Below, one piece after another: positions 49,696 through 59,427 of a stretch of DNA of 64,000 nucleotides (the first letter of the stretch is position 1; each line of letters begins with the position of its first letter). The DNA is from Halosimplex salinum (lineage in GTDB: Archaea; Halobacteriota; Halobacteria; Halobacteriales; Haloarculaceae): positions 372,001-436,000 of the forward strand of contig NZ_QWGG01000004.1 in assembly GCF_003730195.1 (NCBI RefSeq), read 5' to 3'. The position numbers and the translations under genes are program-made. The notes below the pieces were generated by a model. It worked only from the letters and a program-made list of their open reading frames with translations. It searched no databases and was not told the DNA's origin.

Positions 49696-50673
49696 ATGGG
49701 ACAAACCCGCTCGTCGGGGAGTTTCGGCGACGATACAGTGTACGAGTACGACGAGACCGAAGTGCGGACTCTCGTCGAGTCGGATTTTCTGGGCTTTGCG
49801 GACATGCGTGCAGCAGCCGAGGGCGTCCTCCGCGTTCTATCCGACAGCGTAGTCGGTACGACGCCAGTCACTACTCGAGGGTACGACGAGTACACTATCG
49901 TCGACGTCGACGCGATCGGCGACGAACGAAAGGTTCGACCCGTAAACACCGACCTGTTCATCCAGGAGGTCGACGAGTTCCAGACGGCGTCTTCCCGACT
50001 GAGTTCGTTCCTCGGTGAGATCTCTGCGGCGCGGGGCGTGACCGAAGCGATCCGCGACAGCTATCCCGAGTTCGTCGACCAGAACCGAATCAACGAGGTC
50101 CTGTACACCATCTCACAGGGAGTGGGTATCGGGCTGGACGCGCTCTCCAGTAGCAAAAACAAGGCCCGGAAACACGCCGGTCTGCGGTTCGAGAGCGTCA
50201 TCGAGGGGCTGGTGGACGAGATGGGTATCGCGAACGACAACCACTTCTTCAAGATCCCTATCGGAGAGTCCGGGGACGAATACAGTTGTGAAGTGGACAT
50301 GATCCTCGGTCCGCACGACAACATGCGGTCCACGAAAACGGCGCTGGACCCCGAAGAGACGCTCGTCTCCATCAAGACCACGAGCAAGGACCGGATGACC
50401 AAGATATTCACCGACAAGATGCTGATGTCGCAGTTCCTTGAACAGGACGTCGACCTCCTCGCGTTCTTCCTCCACGACGTTCAGCGAAAGGGCGAAGACG
50501 GCATCAACTCGACGTTCGTCTCGAACAACTACTACATCTATTACGAGTACCTGACTCCGATGGAGGGGACCTACTTCATCGACCCGCCGAGCAAGATCAC
50601 GGAAGACGGGTACGAGAACAAGCTTTCTACGTTCAAGGACCTCATTCTGGAGGACATCTGGACGTACTGTTGA
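49696..50673 (+). CDS. putative type II restriction endonuclease
   Basis: 325 residues. A PD-(D/E)xK-like core is visible: RFESVIEGLVDEMG (Glu166) on the first helix, CEVDMILG (Asp201), then VSIKTTSKDR (Lys227), the usual E...D...xK arrangement. Pairs with the DNA methyltransferase encoded convergently downstream. A GATTTATC box (49663-49670) lies 26-33 bp before the ATG. Its codon use is more relaxed and the protein less acidic than the neighbourhood, and it sits directly beside a tRNA gene, which suggests acquisition. The recognition sequence is unknown; no named family is recognised with confidence. Confidence 0.72.
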   Translation: MGQTRSSGSFGDDTVYEYDETEVRTLVESDFLGFADMRAAAEGVLRVLSDSVVGTTPVTTRGYDEYTIVDVDAIGDERKVRPVNTDLFIQEVDEFQTASSRLSSFLGEISAARGVTEAIRDSYPEFVDQNRINEVLYTISQGVGIGLDALSSSKNKARKHAGLRFESVIEGLVDEMGIANDNHFFKIPIGESGDEYSCEVDMILGPHDNMRSTKTALDPEETLVSIKTTSKDRMTKIFTDKMLMSQFLEQDVDLLAFFLHDVQRKGEDGINSTFVSNNYYIYYEYLTPMEGTYFIDPPSKITEDGYENKLSTFKDLILEDIWTYC

Positions 50674-50770
50674 TCCACACAGGGAACGATCCGGGGACTC
50701 CCGGACCTCACGCTGGGCCGTCTACGGCACACCACGATCGAACACTGTCGATCCGCTACTGAACTACCGA

Positions 50771-50816
50771 GATACACAGTTCGAACCTCTGCTGATACAC
50801 AGTTCGAACCTCTACT
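50771..50816. repeat. two 23-bp tandem repeats with GTTCGAAC core
   Basis: GATACACAGTTCGAACCTCT occurs at 50771 and 50794 (period 23) between the convergent endonuclease and methyltransferase genes. Each holds the palindrome GTTCGAAC. The related ACAGTTCGAA is also at 49645-49654, just before the endonuclease TATA box. The rest of the 199-base gap has no gene. Confidence 0.75.
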
Positions 50817-50872
50817 CGGAGATATCCCCCGCGTCGGCTGTGACGACCGCTTCGATACGCCGGACGGGTAGC

Positions 50873-51832
50873 CTACTCGGATTTCCCGTATCGAACCTCG
50901 CGACGATGCTGTCGCCGGTCCAGGTCGTGTTTCATCCAGTAGTCCGGTTCGTCCCGATGTTCCATGTCGGTCAGCCGGTTCTCGATGATCTCGAGGTAGT
51001 CGTCGTTGACTTCGGTCCCGATCCACTTCCGACCGAGCTGTTCCGCGACGGCGTACGACGAACCCGAGCCCCCGAAGGGATCGAGTACGACCTCGTCCTT
51101 GTCCGTCGTCGCCCAGACAATCTTTCGAAGCAGCTCTTCCGGTTTCTGCGTCGGATGGTCGGTTCGCTCGCTGCTCGCGTTGTTGACCGTGGGGACGTCG
51201 ATGACATCACGGGGCTTGGCGCCTTCGACGTTCGGGTCCCACTCGTACCCGTCCTCACTCCCGAAGAGCGACGTCTGTCCCTGTGCACGCATCGGGTACT
51301 CTTTCGTGTGGCTGTTGTAGGGGATCCGGACCCGGTCCATCCGGAACTTGTACTCCTCGGTCTTCCGCAGCCAGAGGATGCTCTCGTGTGAGCGGGTCCA
51401 CCCGCCGTCCCCCATCTGGGGCTTGTTTCGATACGACCAGACGAGCCACTGCAACGAGTCGTACCAGTCGCACTCCCGGGAGAGTCGATATTTGATGTCC
51501 GCGAGCCCCTCGGAGAACCCCATGATGAAGAGAGACCCGTCCTCTTCCAGAATATCGCCCGCTTTCCGTACCCAGTCGACCACCCAGTCGAGATAGGACT
51601 CTTCGCTCTCGAACGTGTCCCAGTCCGCCTTTCCGATATTGTACGGCGGATCGGAGAACAACACCTGCACGGACCTGTCGTTCTCAGAGAGATACTCGAT
51701 GAGGTCCACGGCATCGATATCGTAGAGTTCCCCGTGGTCGCTTTCGAAGTACGGCCGGGTCATCACTGACGTATGTTCTCCTTCTCCCTTTGGGTCTGTC
51801 GATGCGCTCTCGTCTCCCGGGGGTGACGACAT
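50873..51832 (-). CDS. site-specific DNA methyltransferase (N4/N6, beta-class order)
   Basis: 319 residues. The catalytic motif IV is DPPYNIG (61-67), the target-recognition part lies between (~130-210), and the SAM motif is DPFGGSG (251-257) with HPTQKP at 226-231 before it; this order (IV before I) is that of beta-class N4-cytosine or N6-adenine methyltransferases. It would protect the host from the adjacent endonuclease. ATG 51832 is supported by ATAAATACTTAG (minus strand, ~51857-51870) about 28 bp upstream; an internal Met at 51763 is less suitable. The first ~25 residues look disordered. Confidence 0.9.
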   Translation of the reverse strand: MSSPPGDESASTDPKGEGEHTSVMTRPYFESDHGELYDIDAVDLIEYLSENDRSVQVLFSDPPYNIGKADWDTFESEESYLDWVVDWVRKAGDILEEDGSLFIMGFSEGLADIKYRLSRECDWYDSLQWLVWSYRNKPQMGDGGWTRSHESILWLRKTEEYKFRMDRVRIPYNSHTKEYPMRAQGQTSLFGSEDGYEWDPNVEGAKPRDVIDVPTVNNASSERTDHPTQKPEELLRKIVWATTDKDEVVLDPFGGSGSSYAVAEQLGRKWIGTEVNDDYLEIIENRLTDMEHRDEPDYWMKHDLDRRQHRREVRYGKSE

Positions 51833-51962
51833 TACGCGATCCGACGTGAGAATCCGACTAAGTATTTATCCACCCGAGGCGGTCGGATACGGTCCCGCGT
51901 CCCGTGCGTTTGCACGTTCGTACGTCGGCGCGTCCGTATCTCCGAGGGGTTCGAGACGTCGC

Positions 51963-53378
51963 TCACGAGTCGACGAACTCGACGCCGCGGAACTCGAAAC
52001 GCGCGCCGCCGTCCGACCCGTCCGTCACTCCGACTTCCCAGTCGTGCGCCCGAGCGACCTGTCGAACGATCGCCAGGCCGTATCCGGTCCCCTCGCTCGC
52101 CGTCGAGAACCCCGAATCGAACACGTCCTGCCGGTTGCTCGCCGGGATCCCCGGGCCGTCGTCCTCGACGAAGACGCAGTCGCCGTCGACGCCGACTCTG
52201 ACCGTGACCGAGCGACCCTCGTCGGCGTCGGACCCGTGCTCGACCGCGTTGATGAAGAGGTTCTCCAGCAACTGCGTCAGTCGACCGCGGTCGGCGAGTA
52301 CCGTCCGGCCGTCGCCGACGACGAGAGAGGCCTCGCGGGTCGCGATGTGGCCCCAGGCCGTCCGCGCGACTTCGACGAGCGAGACGGGTTCGGTCTTGCC
52401 CAGTTCCTCGCCCTGTCTCGCCATCTGCAGGAGGTCCCTGAGTAGCTCGTCCATCCGGTCGAGCGCAGAGAGCGCGTCGTCGAGGTGGCGGTCGTCGCCG
52501 GTCCGGCGCGCCATCTCGATTCGGTGCTTGACCGCGCCCATGGGGTTGCGCAGGTCGTGGCCGACGACGCTCGCGAACTCGTTGAGTCGGTCGTTCTGCT
52601 CCTGGAGGCGCCGCTCGCGCTCGCGCTGGTCCGTGACGTCGATGTAGACGGCGTAGCCGACCGGCCCGCCGTCGCTCTCGACCGCGATGTTCCGAAAGAG
52701 GAACTCGCGAACCCCGTCGGCGGTCTCACGCTCGACCTCGGCGTCGACGCGCTTGCCCGACTGGGCGCGCTCGTCGAGCGACTCCGCTTCCGCCTGCTTC
52801 TCCTCGGGGACGACGAGGTCGTTCATCGGTTCGCCGACGGCACTCGCGCGGTCGAATCCGAACGTCTCCACGAACGACCGATTGACCGATCGGACGACCG
52901 GTTCACCGTCGACGAACTCGTACTCGATCATGGGGTCGGGCGCCTCCTCGAATAGCACCCGGTGATGCGTCCGCGCGCGTCGACCGGCGCGCGCTCGCTC
53001 CCCGTGCTCGACCGCACGCTCGACTGCGGACACGACGGCGTCACCCGACCGTTCGGGGACGTACTCCGCGGCGCCGGCGGCGACGGTCCGGTGGGCGAGC
53101 CCCTCGTCACCGTCGGCCGCCACGACGACCACCGGGAGGACCGGATCACGGTCCCGGACCCGCTCGACCACGGCCACGGGGTCGGCCGTGTTGTCTCCGT
53201 CGCAGACGACGCAGTCCGACCGACGCTCGTCGATCCGCTCTCCGAGCGTCGTCGTGTCGCAGGTCTCGACGGCGAACCCGCCCCCCTCCAGCGAGTCGCG
53301 GCCGTCGTCGGACCCCCTCGTTCGTCCCCCGGACGACGGGCGTCCCTCGACCCACACGACCCTCGAAACCTCGCTCAT
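51963..53378 (-). CDS. sensor histidine kinase (receiver-like, PAS, HisKA, HATPase)
   Basis: 471 residues. A receiver-like N-terminal domain (1-115; Asp60 in DCVVCD at the phospho-acceptor place, AAGAAEYVPE at the end) leads to a PAS domain (~138-260), a HisKA with His274 (VVGHDLRNPM), and a HATPase (~360-470: ENLFINAVEHG, DDGPGIP, GTGYGLAIVRQVARAH). There are no membrane helices, so it senses in the cytoplasm. ATG 53378 is chosen: TTGTAAACG (~53403-53411) lies 27 bp upstream, and the longer frame would overlap the next gene. Confidence 0.9.
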   Translation of the reverse strand: MSEVSRVVWVEGRPSSGGRTRGSDDGRDSLEGGGFAVETCDTTTLGERIDERRSDCVVCDGDNTADPVAVVERVRDRDPVLPVVVVAADGDEGLAHRTVAAGAAEYVPERSGDAVVSAVERAVEHGERARAGRRARTHHRVLFEEAPDPMIEYEFVDGEPVVRSVNRSFVETFGFDRASAVGEPMNDLVVPEEKQAEAESLDERAQSGKRVDAEVERETADGVREFLFRNIAVESDGGPVGYAVYIDVTDQRERERRLQEQNDRLNEFASVVGHDLRNPMGAVKHRIEMARRTGDDRHLDDALSALDRMDELLRDLLQMARQGEELGKTEPVSLVEVARTAWGHIATREASLVVGDGRTVLADRGRLTQLLENLFINAVEHGSDADEGRSVTVRVGVDGDCVFVEDDGPGIPASNRQDVFDSGFSTASEGTGYGLAIVRQVARAHDWEVGVTDGSDGGARFEFRGVEFVDS

Positions 53379-53466
53379 TGTCAGGTCGTGTGTCCCCCGT
53401 TCGTTTACAACTATCGGCCTGTTTTTGGTTTCTGATACCGGTTCCCCGGTCTCCCGGTAAACCGGC

Positions 53467-54048
53467 TCAGTCGTCGGCACCGACGTTCTCGGTGCTCTCC
53501 AGGCAGGGCGGGTCGGGTTCGATAGTGGCGTACTCGACGACGCGCCGACCGAGGGTGCGGACGCGTTCCTCGTCGCCCGGCTCCCGCAGTTCCTCGCCGT
53601 CGAACTTGGTGCGAGCCTTCGGGAGCGCCACCTGGTGGGGCACGACCCAGGCGTTGAGCGCGCGACAGACGGAGCGGAGGTGGTCGAGCGACGTGATGGG
53701 GAACGAGCCCCCGGAGACGCAGAGCAGGCCGACCGTCGTGTTCTCGAACTCGTCGAACCCGCAGTAGTCGAGGGCCGTCTTGATCACCGAGGAGTACGAC
53801 CCGTGGTAGACGGGCGTCCCGAGCACCACCGAGTCGGCCCGTGCGACGCGCTCCCGGAGGCGGTCGGCGTCTCCGGCGGCGTCGTCGTCGGCGTCGTACA
53901 CCGGGAGGTCGAACTCCCTGAGGTCGACCATGTCCACGCTGGCGCCCGCGGCCGCCGCCGCGTCGAGGACGACGCCGAGCCCTTTGCGCGTGTAACTCTC
54001 CTCGCGGAGACTCCCGCAGATCGCGACGACGTGTGGTCGGTCCGACAT
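53467..54048 (-). CDS. NADPH-dependent FMN reductase
   Basis: 193 residues; flavodoxin-like fold with the FMN phosphate loop ICGSLREESYTRKGLGVVL at the N-terminus and GTPVYHGSYSSVIKTALDY in the middle, the hallmark of NAD(P)H:FMN/quinone reductases of the SsuE/ArsH type. The electron acceptor in vivo is unknown. ATTTTTACC (minus strand) ~27 bp before ATG 54048 marks a leaderless promoter. The following kinase gene has its own promoter. Confidence 0.9.
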   Translation of the reverse strand: MSDRPHVVAICGSLREESYTRKGLGVVLDAAAAAGASVDMVDLREFDLPVYDADDDAAGDADRLRERVARADSVVLGTPVYHGSYSSVIKTALDYCGFDEFENTTVGLLCVSGGSFPITSLDHLRSVCRALNAWVVPHQVALPKARTKFDGEELREPGDEERVRTLGRRVVEYATIEPDPPCLESTENVGADD

Positions 54049-54174
54049 ACGAACCCTTCCGAGGTGGGCGGGTAAAAATCTCGCTGGTTCGGCGACTCTC
54101 GGTCGAGGGGGAGACGGGGTTGGCGAGGGCTGTGGTGGGGACGAAGCAGGGTGGGGCCACCGCCGGGCCGGGGG

Positions 54175-55182
54175 TCAGATCCCCCTGACGGTCTCGATGG
54201 TGCCGGTCGACTCCAGCCCCATCCAGAGGAGGAACACCACGTAGAGTCCCAGGAGCGCGTAGGCTTCGCGGTCGGTGAGTTCGAGATCCGTGCGAGTGAA
54301 CACGATGAAAACGAGCGTCGCCAGCGCGAGGAAGCCCATCGTCGGGATCGCCGCCAGGAAGTCGATGGTCGCCGACCCGGCGAGGAGGACGCCGAGCGGG
54401 ATGGCCACGAGGAGGTTGAAGGTGTTGCTCCCGAGGACGTTGGTGAGGCTGGTGACGTCGTCGTCGTCTCTGGCGGCGTTGACGCTGACGAACGCGTCGG
54501 GCAGGCTCGTCGCGGCGGCGATGACGGTCAGGCCCCACAGGAACGTCGGCGTGCCGAATAGCTCCCCGAACGAGAGGGCGGCGCGGACGACCCCCTCAAC
54601 GCCAACGGCGATGACGACCAGTGCGACGGCGAGCAGTGCCCACTCCCGGAGCGGGCGCACCTCGCCGGCCGCGTCGGCGACGTGGTCGCTCGCGTCCTGC
54701 TGGTGGAGGAAGACGTAGATGCCGTAGGTCGCCAGCGGCAGGACGACGAGCGCCGGGGTCAGGATCGCGGCCCTGTTCGTTCCGCCCGGAACGTACGTCG
54801 CCCCGAGCGCGAACACGATGAACAGGACGAGGACGCTGATGATGTAGAACTGCGCGTCCTTGTGGACGATGTCGCGCGTCACGGTCAGTTCCTCGCTGGC
54901 GAGCGACGACAGCGCGGGAATGACGAGGAGGTTGAAGATGGCGCTCCCGACGATCGCCCCGACGCCGAGCGAGAACTCGTCGTGGACGACCGTGCTGATG
55001 ACGATCGAACTGATCTCGGGGAAACTCGACCCGACGGCGACGACGATGGCGCCGTGGACGGCGACCGGCAACCCGTAGTATCGACTGAGGCGTTCGGCGG
55101 CGCCTTCGAACCAGCCGCTCCCCTTCCAGATGACGGCGGTGCCGACCACGACCAACACGAGAGAGACGAGAAGTCCAGCCAT
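54175..55182 (-). CDS. sodium/calcium exchanger family protein (CaCA)
   Basis: 335 residues, about ten membrane helices in two inverted halves. The alpha-repeats are VAVGSSFPEISSIVISTVVH with GSAIFNLLVIPAL (first) and AATSLPDAFVSVNAARD with VLGSNTFNLLVAIPL (second); the Glu/Asp and Ser residues bind cations. The cytosolic loop between the halves is short. ATG 55182 is preferred: the frame continues upstream for 57 codons but without coding character and with an incongruent hydrophilic sequence. The ion is likely Ca2+ or another divalent exchanged for Na+ or H+. Confidence 0.88.
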   Translation of the reverse strand: MAGLLVSLVLVVVGTAVIWKGSGWFEGAAERLSRYYGLPVAVHGAIVVAVGSSFPEISSIVISTVVHDEFSLGVGAIVGSAIFNLLVIPALSSLASEELTVTRDIVHKDAQFYIISVLVLFIVFALGATYVPGGTNRAAILTPALVVLPLATYGIYVFLHQQDASDHVADAAGEVRPLREWALLAVALVVIAVGVEGVVRAALSFGELFGTPTFLWGLTVIAAATSLPDAFVSVNAARDDDDVTSLTNVLGSNTFNLLVAIPLGVLLAGSATIDFLAAIPTMGFLALATLVFIVFTRTDLELTDREAYALLGLYVVFLLWMGLESTGTIETVRGI

Positions 55183-55388
55183 CGCCGGGGGCTTCTCGAC
55201 ACACAGTGAAAGCCGTGTTCCCTCGGGCCAGGGCCGACGCCGCTCCAGGACGGTCGTGTCAGAACCGGCCGACACCGCTCCGGGACTTTCGGTTCGGTGT
55301 CGGACGCCGGTCCCGTCGCTCCGAGCGATCCGCTTCGGGTCGGCGACCGGCACGGGACTTAACCAGAGCGAAGGCGTGAATACACCAT

Positions 55389-58300
55389 ATGAGTGGACGG
55401 TCAGGGCCCTCCGACACGGCTTTCTGGGGCGACGCGGACGACGGAGAGGCCCGCGAACGGTTTCAGTCGCTCGTGAACGCCATCGACGACGGGATCTTTT
55501 ACCTCGACGCCGAGGGGCGTGTCGTCGCCGTCGACGACGTCTTCGCGGATCTGACGGGGGCCGCCCGCGACGACCTCCGCGGCGAGCCCGTCGCCGCGCT
55601 CTTCGACGGCGAGGACGCGTCGGCCATCGAGCGGACCGTCGACCGACTCTCCGCTGACTCCGGGGAAGCGAGCGCCCACCTCGACCTGACTGTCCGGGAT
55701 GGTGACGGCCGGCAGATCCCGTGCGAAGTGCGGATGACCCCTCTCGAATCGGACGGCGGGTTAGAAGGGAGCGTCGGCGTCGTTCGGGAGCTCGACGGCC
55801 GCGAGACGGGCGACAGCGCCGCAGACGTGTCTGAGGGGCGGGAGCGACCGTCTCGGGACCAGGACGGCGAGCGCGAGCGGGAGCTCCGGCAGACGGAGCG
55901 GCGCTTCGAGACCGTCTTCGAGGACCCGAACATCCTCGTCGGCCTGCTCGACCCGGATGGCACCGTGCTCGACATCAACGAGACGGCGATGGAGTACATC
56001 GACGCCGACCTCGCGGACGTCCGGGGGGAGGCGTTCTGGGAGACGCCGTGGTGGGGCGACGGGGACGACGTCCAGTCCGACGTCAGGGAGTGGACCGAGC
56101 GCGCCGCGTCGGGCGAATACGTGGACTTCCAGGCCGACCTCACCCGGCCCGACGGCGAGCGGTACGTCCTCGAGGGCTACTTCAGGCCCGTCACGAACGA
56201 CGACGGCGACGTCGTGTCGATCATCGTCTCCGACCGCGACGTCACCGAACGGACGGAGCGCGAGCGCCAGCTCGTGGAGTCCGAGCGTCGCTACCGGACG
56301 CTCGCCGAGTACTTCCCGAACGGGATCGTGACGCTGTTCGACCGCGACCTCCAGTACACGCTGGTCGCGGGACAGGGGTTCGACCGGATCCCCGTCCGGC
56401 CGGGAGAGGTCGAGGGAGCGCATTTCAGCGAAGTCTGGGACGAGGACACCGCGGAGGCGCTCGAACCCCTGTTCGAGGGCGCCATCGACGGCGAGGAGCG
56501 GTCGGTCGAGCTCGAGTACGCGGGCCGGGAGTGGGTCGTCCACGCGGTGCCAATCACGGACGAGCGCGGCGACGTCTTCGCGGGGATGACGATGGCCCAG
56601 GACATCACCGAGCAGAAGGAACGCGAGCAGTACCTGCGCGACGCGAAGTCGCAGATCGAAGCGGCGGCCGAGGCCGGCGCGGTCGGAACGTGGGAGTGGC
56701 ACGTCCCCGAGGACAGGTTCGTCGCCGACGCCTCCCTCGCGCGGACGTTCGGCATCGAACCCGAGGCGGCCCGCGAGGGCGTCTCGCTCGACCGGCTCGT
56801 CTCATCGATCTACGAGGCCGACCGCGAGCGCGTCGAACGGGAGATCGAGGAGGCGATCGAGTCGTGCGGCGAGTACGAGACGGAGTACCGCGTCCGGGAC
56901 GCCGACGACGAGCTCAGATGGGTCATCGCGCGCGGCCACGTCGAGTGCGACGAGGCGGGCGACCCGGTGATGTTCCCCGGTGCCCTGACCGACATCACCG
57001 AGCGAAAGGAGCAACAGCGCGAGATCAGCCGCTCCGAGCGCCGGTATCGGACGCTGGTCGAGAACTTCCCGAACGGCTCCGTCGGGCTGTTCGACGAGGA
57101 CCTGCGCTACACTGTCGTCGGCGGACAGCTCCTCGACACCCTCGACCTGTCGCCGGCGGACCGAACCGGGAAGAGTATCTACGAGATCCACTCGGAGGAC
57201 CTGCTCGAGGACATCGAGCCGTACTTCCGATCCGCGCTGGCGGGCGAGCGGAACTCCTTCGAGGTCGAGTATCGCGGGCGGCACCTGTTCGCGCACACGC
57301 TCCCCGTCAGGAACCAGGACGACGACGTGTTCGCCGGGATGCTCGTCGTCCAGGACGTCACCGAGCGCCGGGAGGCCCAGCGGGAACTCCGCGAGAGCGA
57401 GGCGAAGTTCCGTATGCTCGCCGAGAACCTCGAGGAGATCGTCTGGATGGCCGCCGAAGACGGCGAGGAGTTCGTCTACCTCAACCCGGCGTTCGAGGAA
57501 GTGTGGGGGATCGAACGGCAGCACCTGTACGACGACCCGCTGTCGTTCCTCGACGCGGTCCACCCGGACGACCGCGAGCGCGTCCGCGAGCGGTTCACTG
57601 CGCTCCCGGAGCGCGATTTCGACGAGGAGTTCCGGATCCGCCGGCCCGACGGCGAGGTCAGGTGGGTCCACGCCCGGGGCACCAGAGTGTTCGACGAGAA
57701 CAGCGAGATGGCTCGCGTCGTCGGCATCGGCGAGGACGTCACGGAGCGCGTCGAGCGCGAGGCCGAACTCGAACGGGCGCTCGACCTGCTCGAGCGGACC
57801 GAGCGCATCGCCGACGTCGGCGGGTGGGAGATCGACCCGGAGACCCGGGACGTGTTCTGGACCGAGTACCTCTTCGAACTCCTGTCGGTGGACGCCGACG
57901 AGGAACCGCCGCTGGACGAGGCCCTCGACATGTACCACGAGGACGACCGGCCGCGGATCGAGGCGGCCGTCGCGGACGCCCTCGAGAACGGCGACGCCTT
58001 CGACGAGGAGGTGCGGCTACGGACCGGGAGCGGAGAGCTCCGCTGGCTGCGGTTACAGGGCGTCCCGGAGCGGGTCGACGGTGACGTGGCGTCCTTCCGG
58101 GGCGCGGCGCAGGACGTCACCGAGCGAAAGGAGCGCGAACAGCGCCTCGAAGACCTGATCGAGCAGCTCCAGACCTCCAACGAGCGCCTCGAACAGTTCG
58201 CCTACGCCGCCTCCCACGACCTGCAGGAGCCCCTGCGGATGGTGTCGAGTTACCTGCAGCTGGTCGAGAAGCGGTACGCCGACGAACTCGACGAGGACGG

Positions 58301-58916
58301 CCGGGAGTTCATCGAGTTCGCGGTCGACGGTGCCGACCGGATGCGCGACATGGTCGAGGGGCTGCTCCAGTACTCCCGCGTCGACACCCGCGGCGAATCG
58401 TTCGAGCCGGTCGACCTGGACGCCGTCCTCGGGGACGTCCGCGACGACCTGCAGGTCCGGATCGAGGAGAGCGACGCTGAGATCACCGCGGACGCGTTGC
58501 CCACCGTGGCGGGCGACGGCGGACAGCTCCGGCAGGTGTTCCAGAACCTGCTGGAGAACGCTATCCAGTACAGCGGCGACGAGCCACCGCGTGTCCGCAT
58601 CACTGCCGAGCGGGACGCCGTCCGCACGAACGGGTCGGGTGACGGGCCGACGGACGAGCGTCGTGAGTCCGACGGCGACCGGTGGGCCATCTCGGTCCGC
58701 GACGAGGGTATCGGGATCGACCCGTCCGACACCGACCGGGTCTTCGAGGTGTTCCAGAGCCTCCACGCGGACGAGACCGCCGGAACCGGTATCGGACTCG
58801 CGCTCTGTGAACGCATCGTCGAGCGACACGGCGGCGACATCTGGGTCGAGTCGGAACCGGGTGTGGGATCGACGTTTACTTTCACGCTGCCGACCCTAGG
58901 AGACGGCAGTGAGTGA
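55389..58916 (+). CDS. multi-PAS sensor histidine kinase
   Basis: 1175 residues, with about seven PAS domains in series: ~25-135, 170-290, 297-415, 420-540, 545-665, 670-795 and 800-920; the third and fifth are close relatives (both open SERRYRTL and contain FPNG...LFD-DL-YT-V-G). HisKA has His943 (YAASHDLQEPLRM), and the HATPase (QVFQNLLENAIQYSG, DEGIGIDPSD, GTGIGLALCERIVERHGG) closes the protein. No membrane helix, so a cytoplasmic sensor. ACTTAACC ~28 bp before ATG 55389 gives a leaderless start. It overlaps the response regulator by 8 bases. Signal and target are unknown. Confidence 0.93.
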   Translation: MSGRSGPSDTAFWGDADDGEARERFQSLVNAIDDGIFYLDAEGRVVAVDDVFADLTGAARDDLRGEPVAALFDGEDASAIERTVDRLSADSGEASAHLDLTVRDGDGRQIPCEVRMTPLESDGGLEGSVGVVRELDGRETGDSAADVSEGRERPSRDQDGERERELRQTERRFETVFEDPNILVGLLDPDGTVLDINETAMEYIDADLADVRGEAFWETPWWGDGDDVQSDVREWTERAASGEYVDFQADLTRPDGERYVLEGYFRPVTNDDGDVVSIIVSDRDVTERTERERQLVESERRYRTLAEYFPNGIVTLFDRDLQYTLVAGQGFDRIPVRPGEVEGAHFSEVWDEDTAEALEPLFEGAIDGEERSVELEYAGREWVVHAVPITDERGDVFAGMTMAQDITEQKEREQYLRDAKSQIEAAAEAGAVGTWEWHVPEDRFVADASLARTFGIEPEAAREGVSLDRLVSSIYEADRERVEREIEEAIESCGEYETEYRVRDADDELRWVIARGHVECDEAGDPVMFPGALTDITERKEQQREISRSERRYRTLVENFPNGSVGLFDEDLRYTVVGGQLLDTLDLSPADRTGKSIYEIHSEDLLEDIEPYFRSALAGERNSFEVEYRGRHLFAHTLPVRNQDDDVFAGMLVVQDVTERREAQRELRESEAKFRMLAENLEEIVWMAAEDGEEFVYLNPAFEEVWGIERQHLYDDPLSFLDAVHPDDRERVRERFTALPERDFDEEFRIRRPDGEVRWVHARGTRVFDENSEMARVVGIGEDVTERVEREAELERALDLLERTERIADVGGWEIDPETRDVFWTEYLFELLSVDADEEPPLDEALDMYHEDDRPRIEAAVADALENGDAFDEEVRLRTGSGELRWLRLQGVPERVDGDVASFRGAAQDVTERKEREQRLEDLIEQLQTSNERLEQFAYAASHDLQEPLRMVSSYLQLVEKRYADELDEDGREFIEFAVDGADRMRDMVEGLLQYSRVDTRGESFEPVDLDAVLGDVRDDLQVRIEESDAEITADALPTVAGDGGQLRQVFQNLLENAIQYSGDEPPRVRITAERDAVRTNGSGDGPTDERRESDGDRWAISVRDEGIGIDPSDTDRVFEVFQSLHADETAGTGIGLALCERIVERHGGDIWVESEPGVGSTFTFTLPTLGDGSE

Positions 58917-59367
58917 CCAGAACCGCTCCCGCAACTCGGCGGACATCCTGCTCGTCGAGGACAACCCCGGCGACGTCCGTCTCACGGAGGAGGCGTTCAA
59001 GGAGGGCCAGATCGCCAACACGCTCCACGTCACGACCGACGGCGTCGAGGCGCTGGACTTTCTCCATCAGCGCGGCGACCACGAGGACGCTCCGCGCCCG
59101 GACATCGTCCTCCTCGACCTCAACCTCCCCCGCAAGAACGGCGACGAAGTGCTCGACGAGATCCGCGCCGACCCCGACCTCGAACGCCTCCCGGTCGTCA
59201 TCCTGACGAGTTCGAAGGCCCAGGAAGACGTCGTCCAGTCCTACGAGAACCAGGCGAACGCCTACCTGACGAAGCCGGTCGATCCCAGCGAGTTCATCGA
59301 CGTCGTCCAGTCGTTCCAGCAGTTCTGGCTCTCGGTCGTTCGCCTCCCGCCCCGCGACGAGTCCTGA
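58909..59367 (+). CDS. single-domain response regulator (Rcp1-like)
   Basis: 152 residues; receiver only, no output domain. LLVEDNPGDVRLTEEAF at the N-terminus, IVLLDLNLPRKNG with the phospho-acceptor Asp, ILTSSKAQEDV and AYLTKPVDP with the conserved Lys: the Rcp1 type that pairs with phytochrome-like PAS kinases. GTG start inside the kinase 3' end with GGAG upstream; surely co-translated with it. Confidence 0.92.
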   Translation: MSDQNRSRNSADILLVEDNPGDVRLTEEAFKEGQIANTLHVTTDGVEALDFLHQRGDHEDAPRPDIVLLDLNLPRKNGDEVLDEIRADPDLERLPVVILTSSKAQEDVVQSYENQANAYLTKPVDPSEFIDVVQSFQQFWLSVVRLPPRDES

Positions 59368-59427
59368 TCGCAAGCGTACGCAGTCCAACCGCGACGCCGG
59401 ACGGGACCCGAGCGTCGCCCCGTGGCC

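Noticed and set aside
53379-53480. A longer N-terminus for the sensor kinase at 51963-53378 starting at 53480.
   Set aside because: It would overlap the FMN reductase gene end and cross a TATA-like element at the leaderless distance from ATG 53378.
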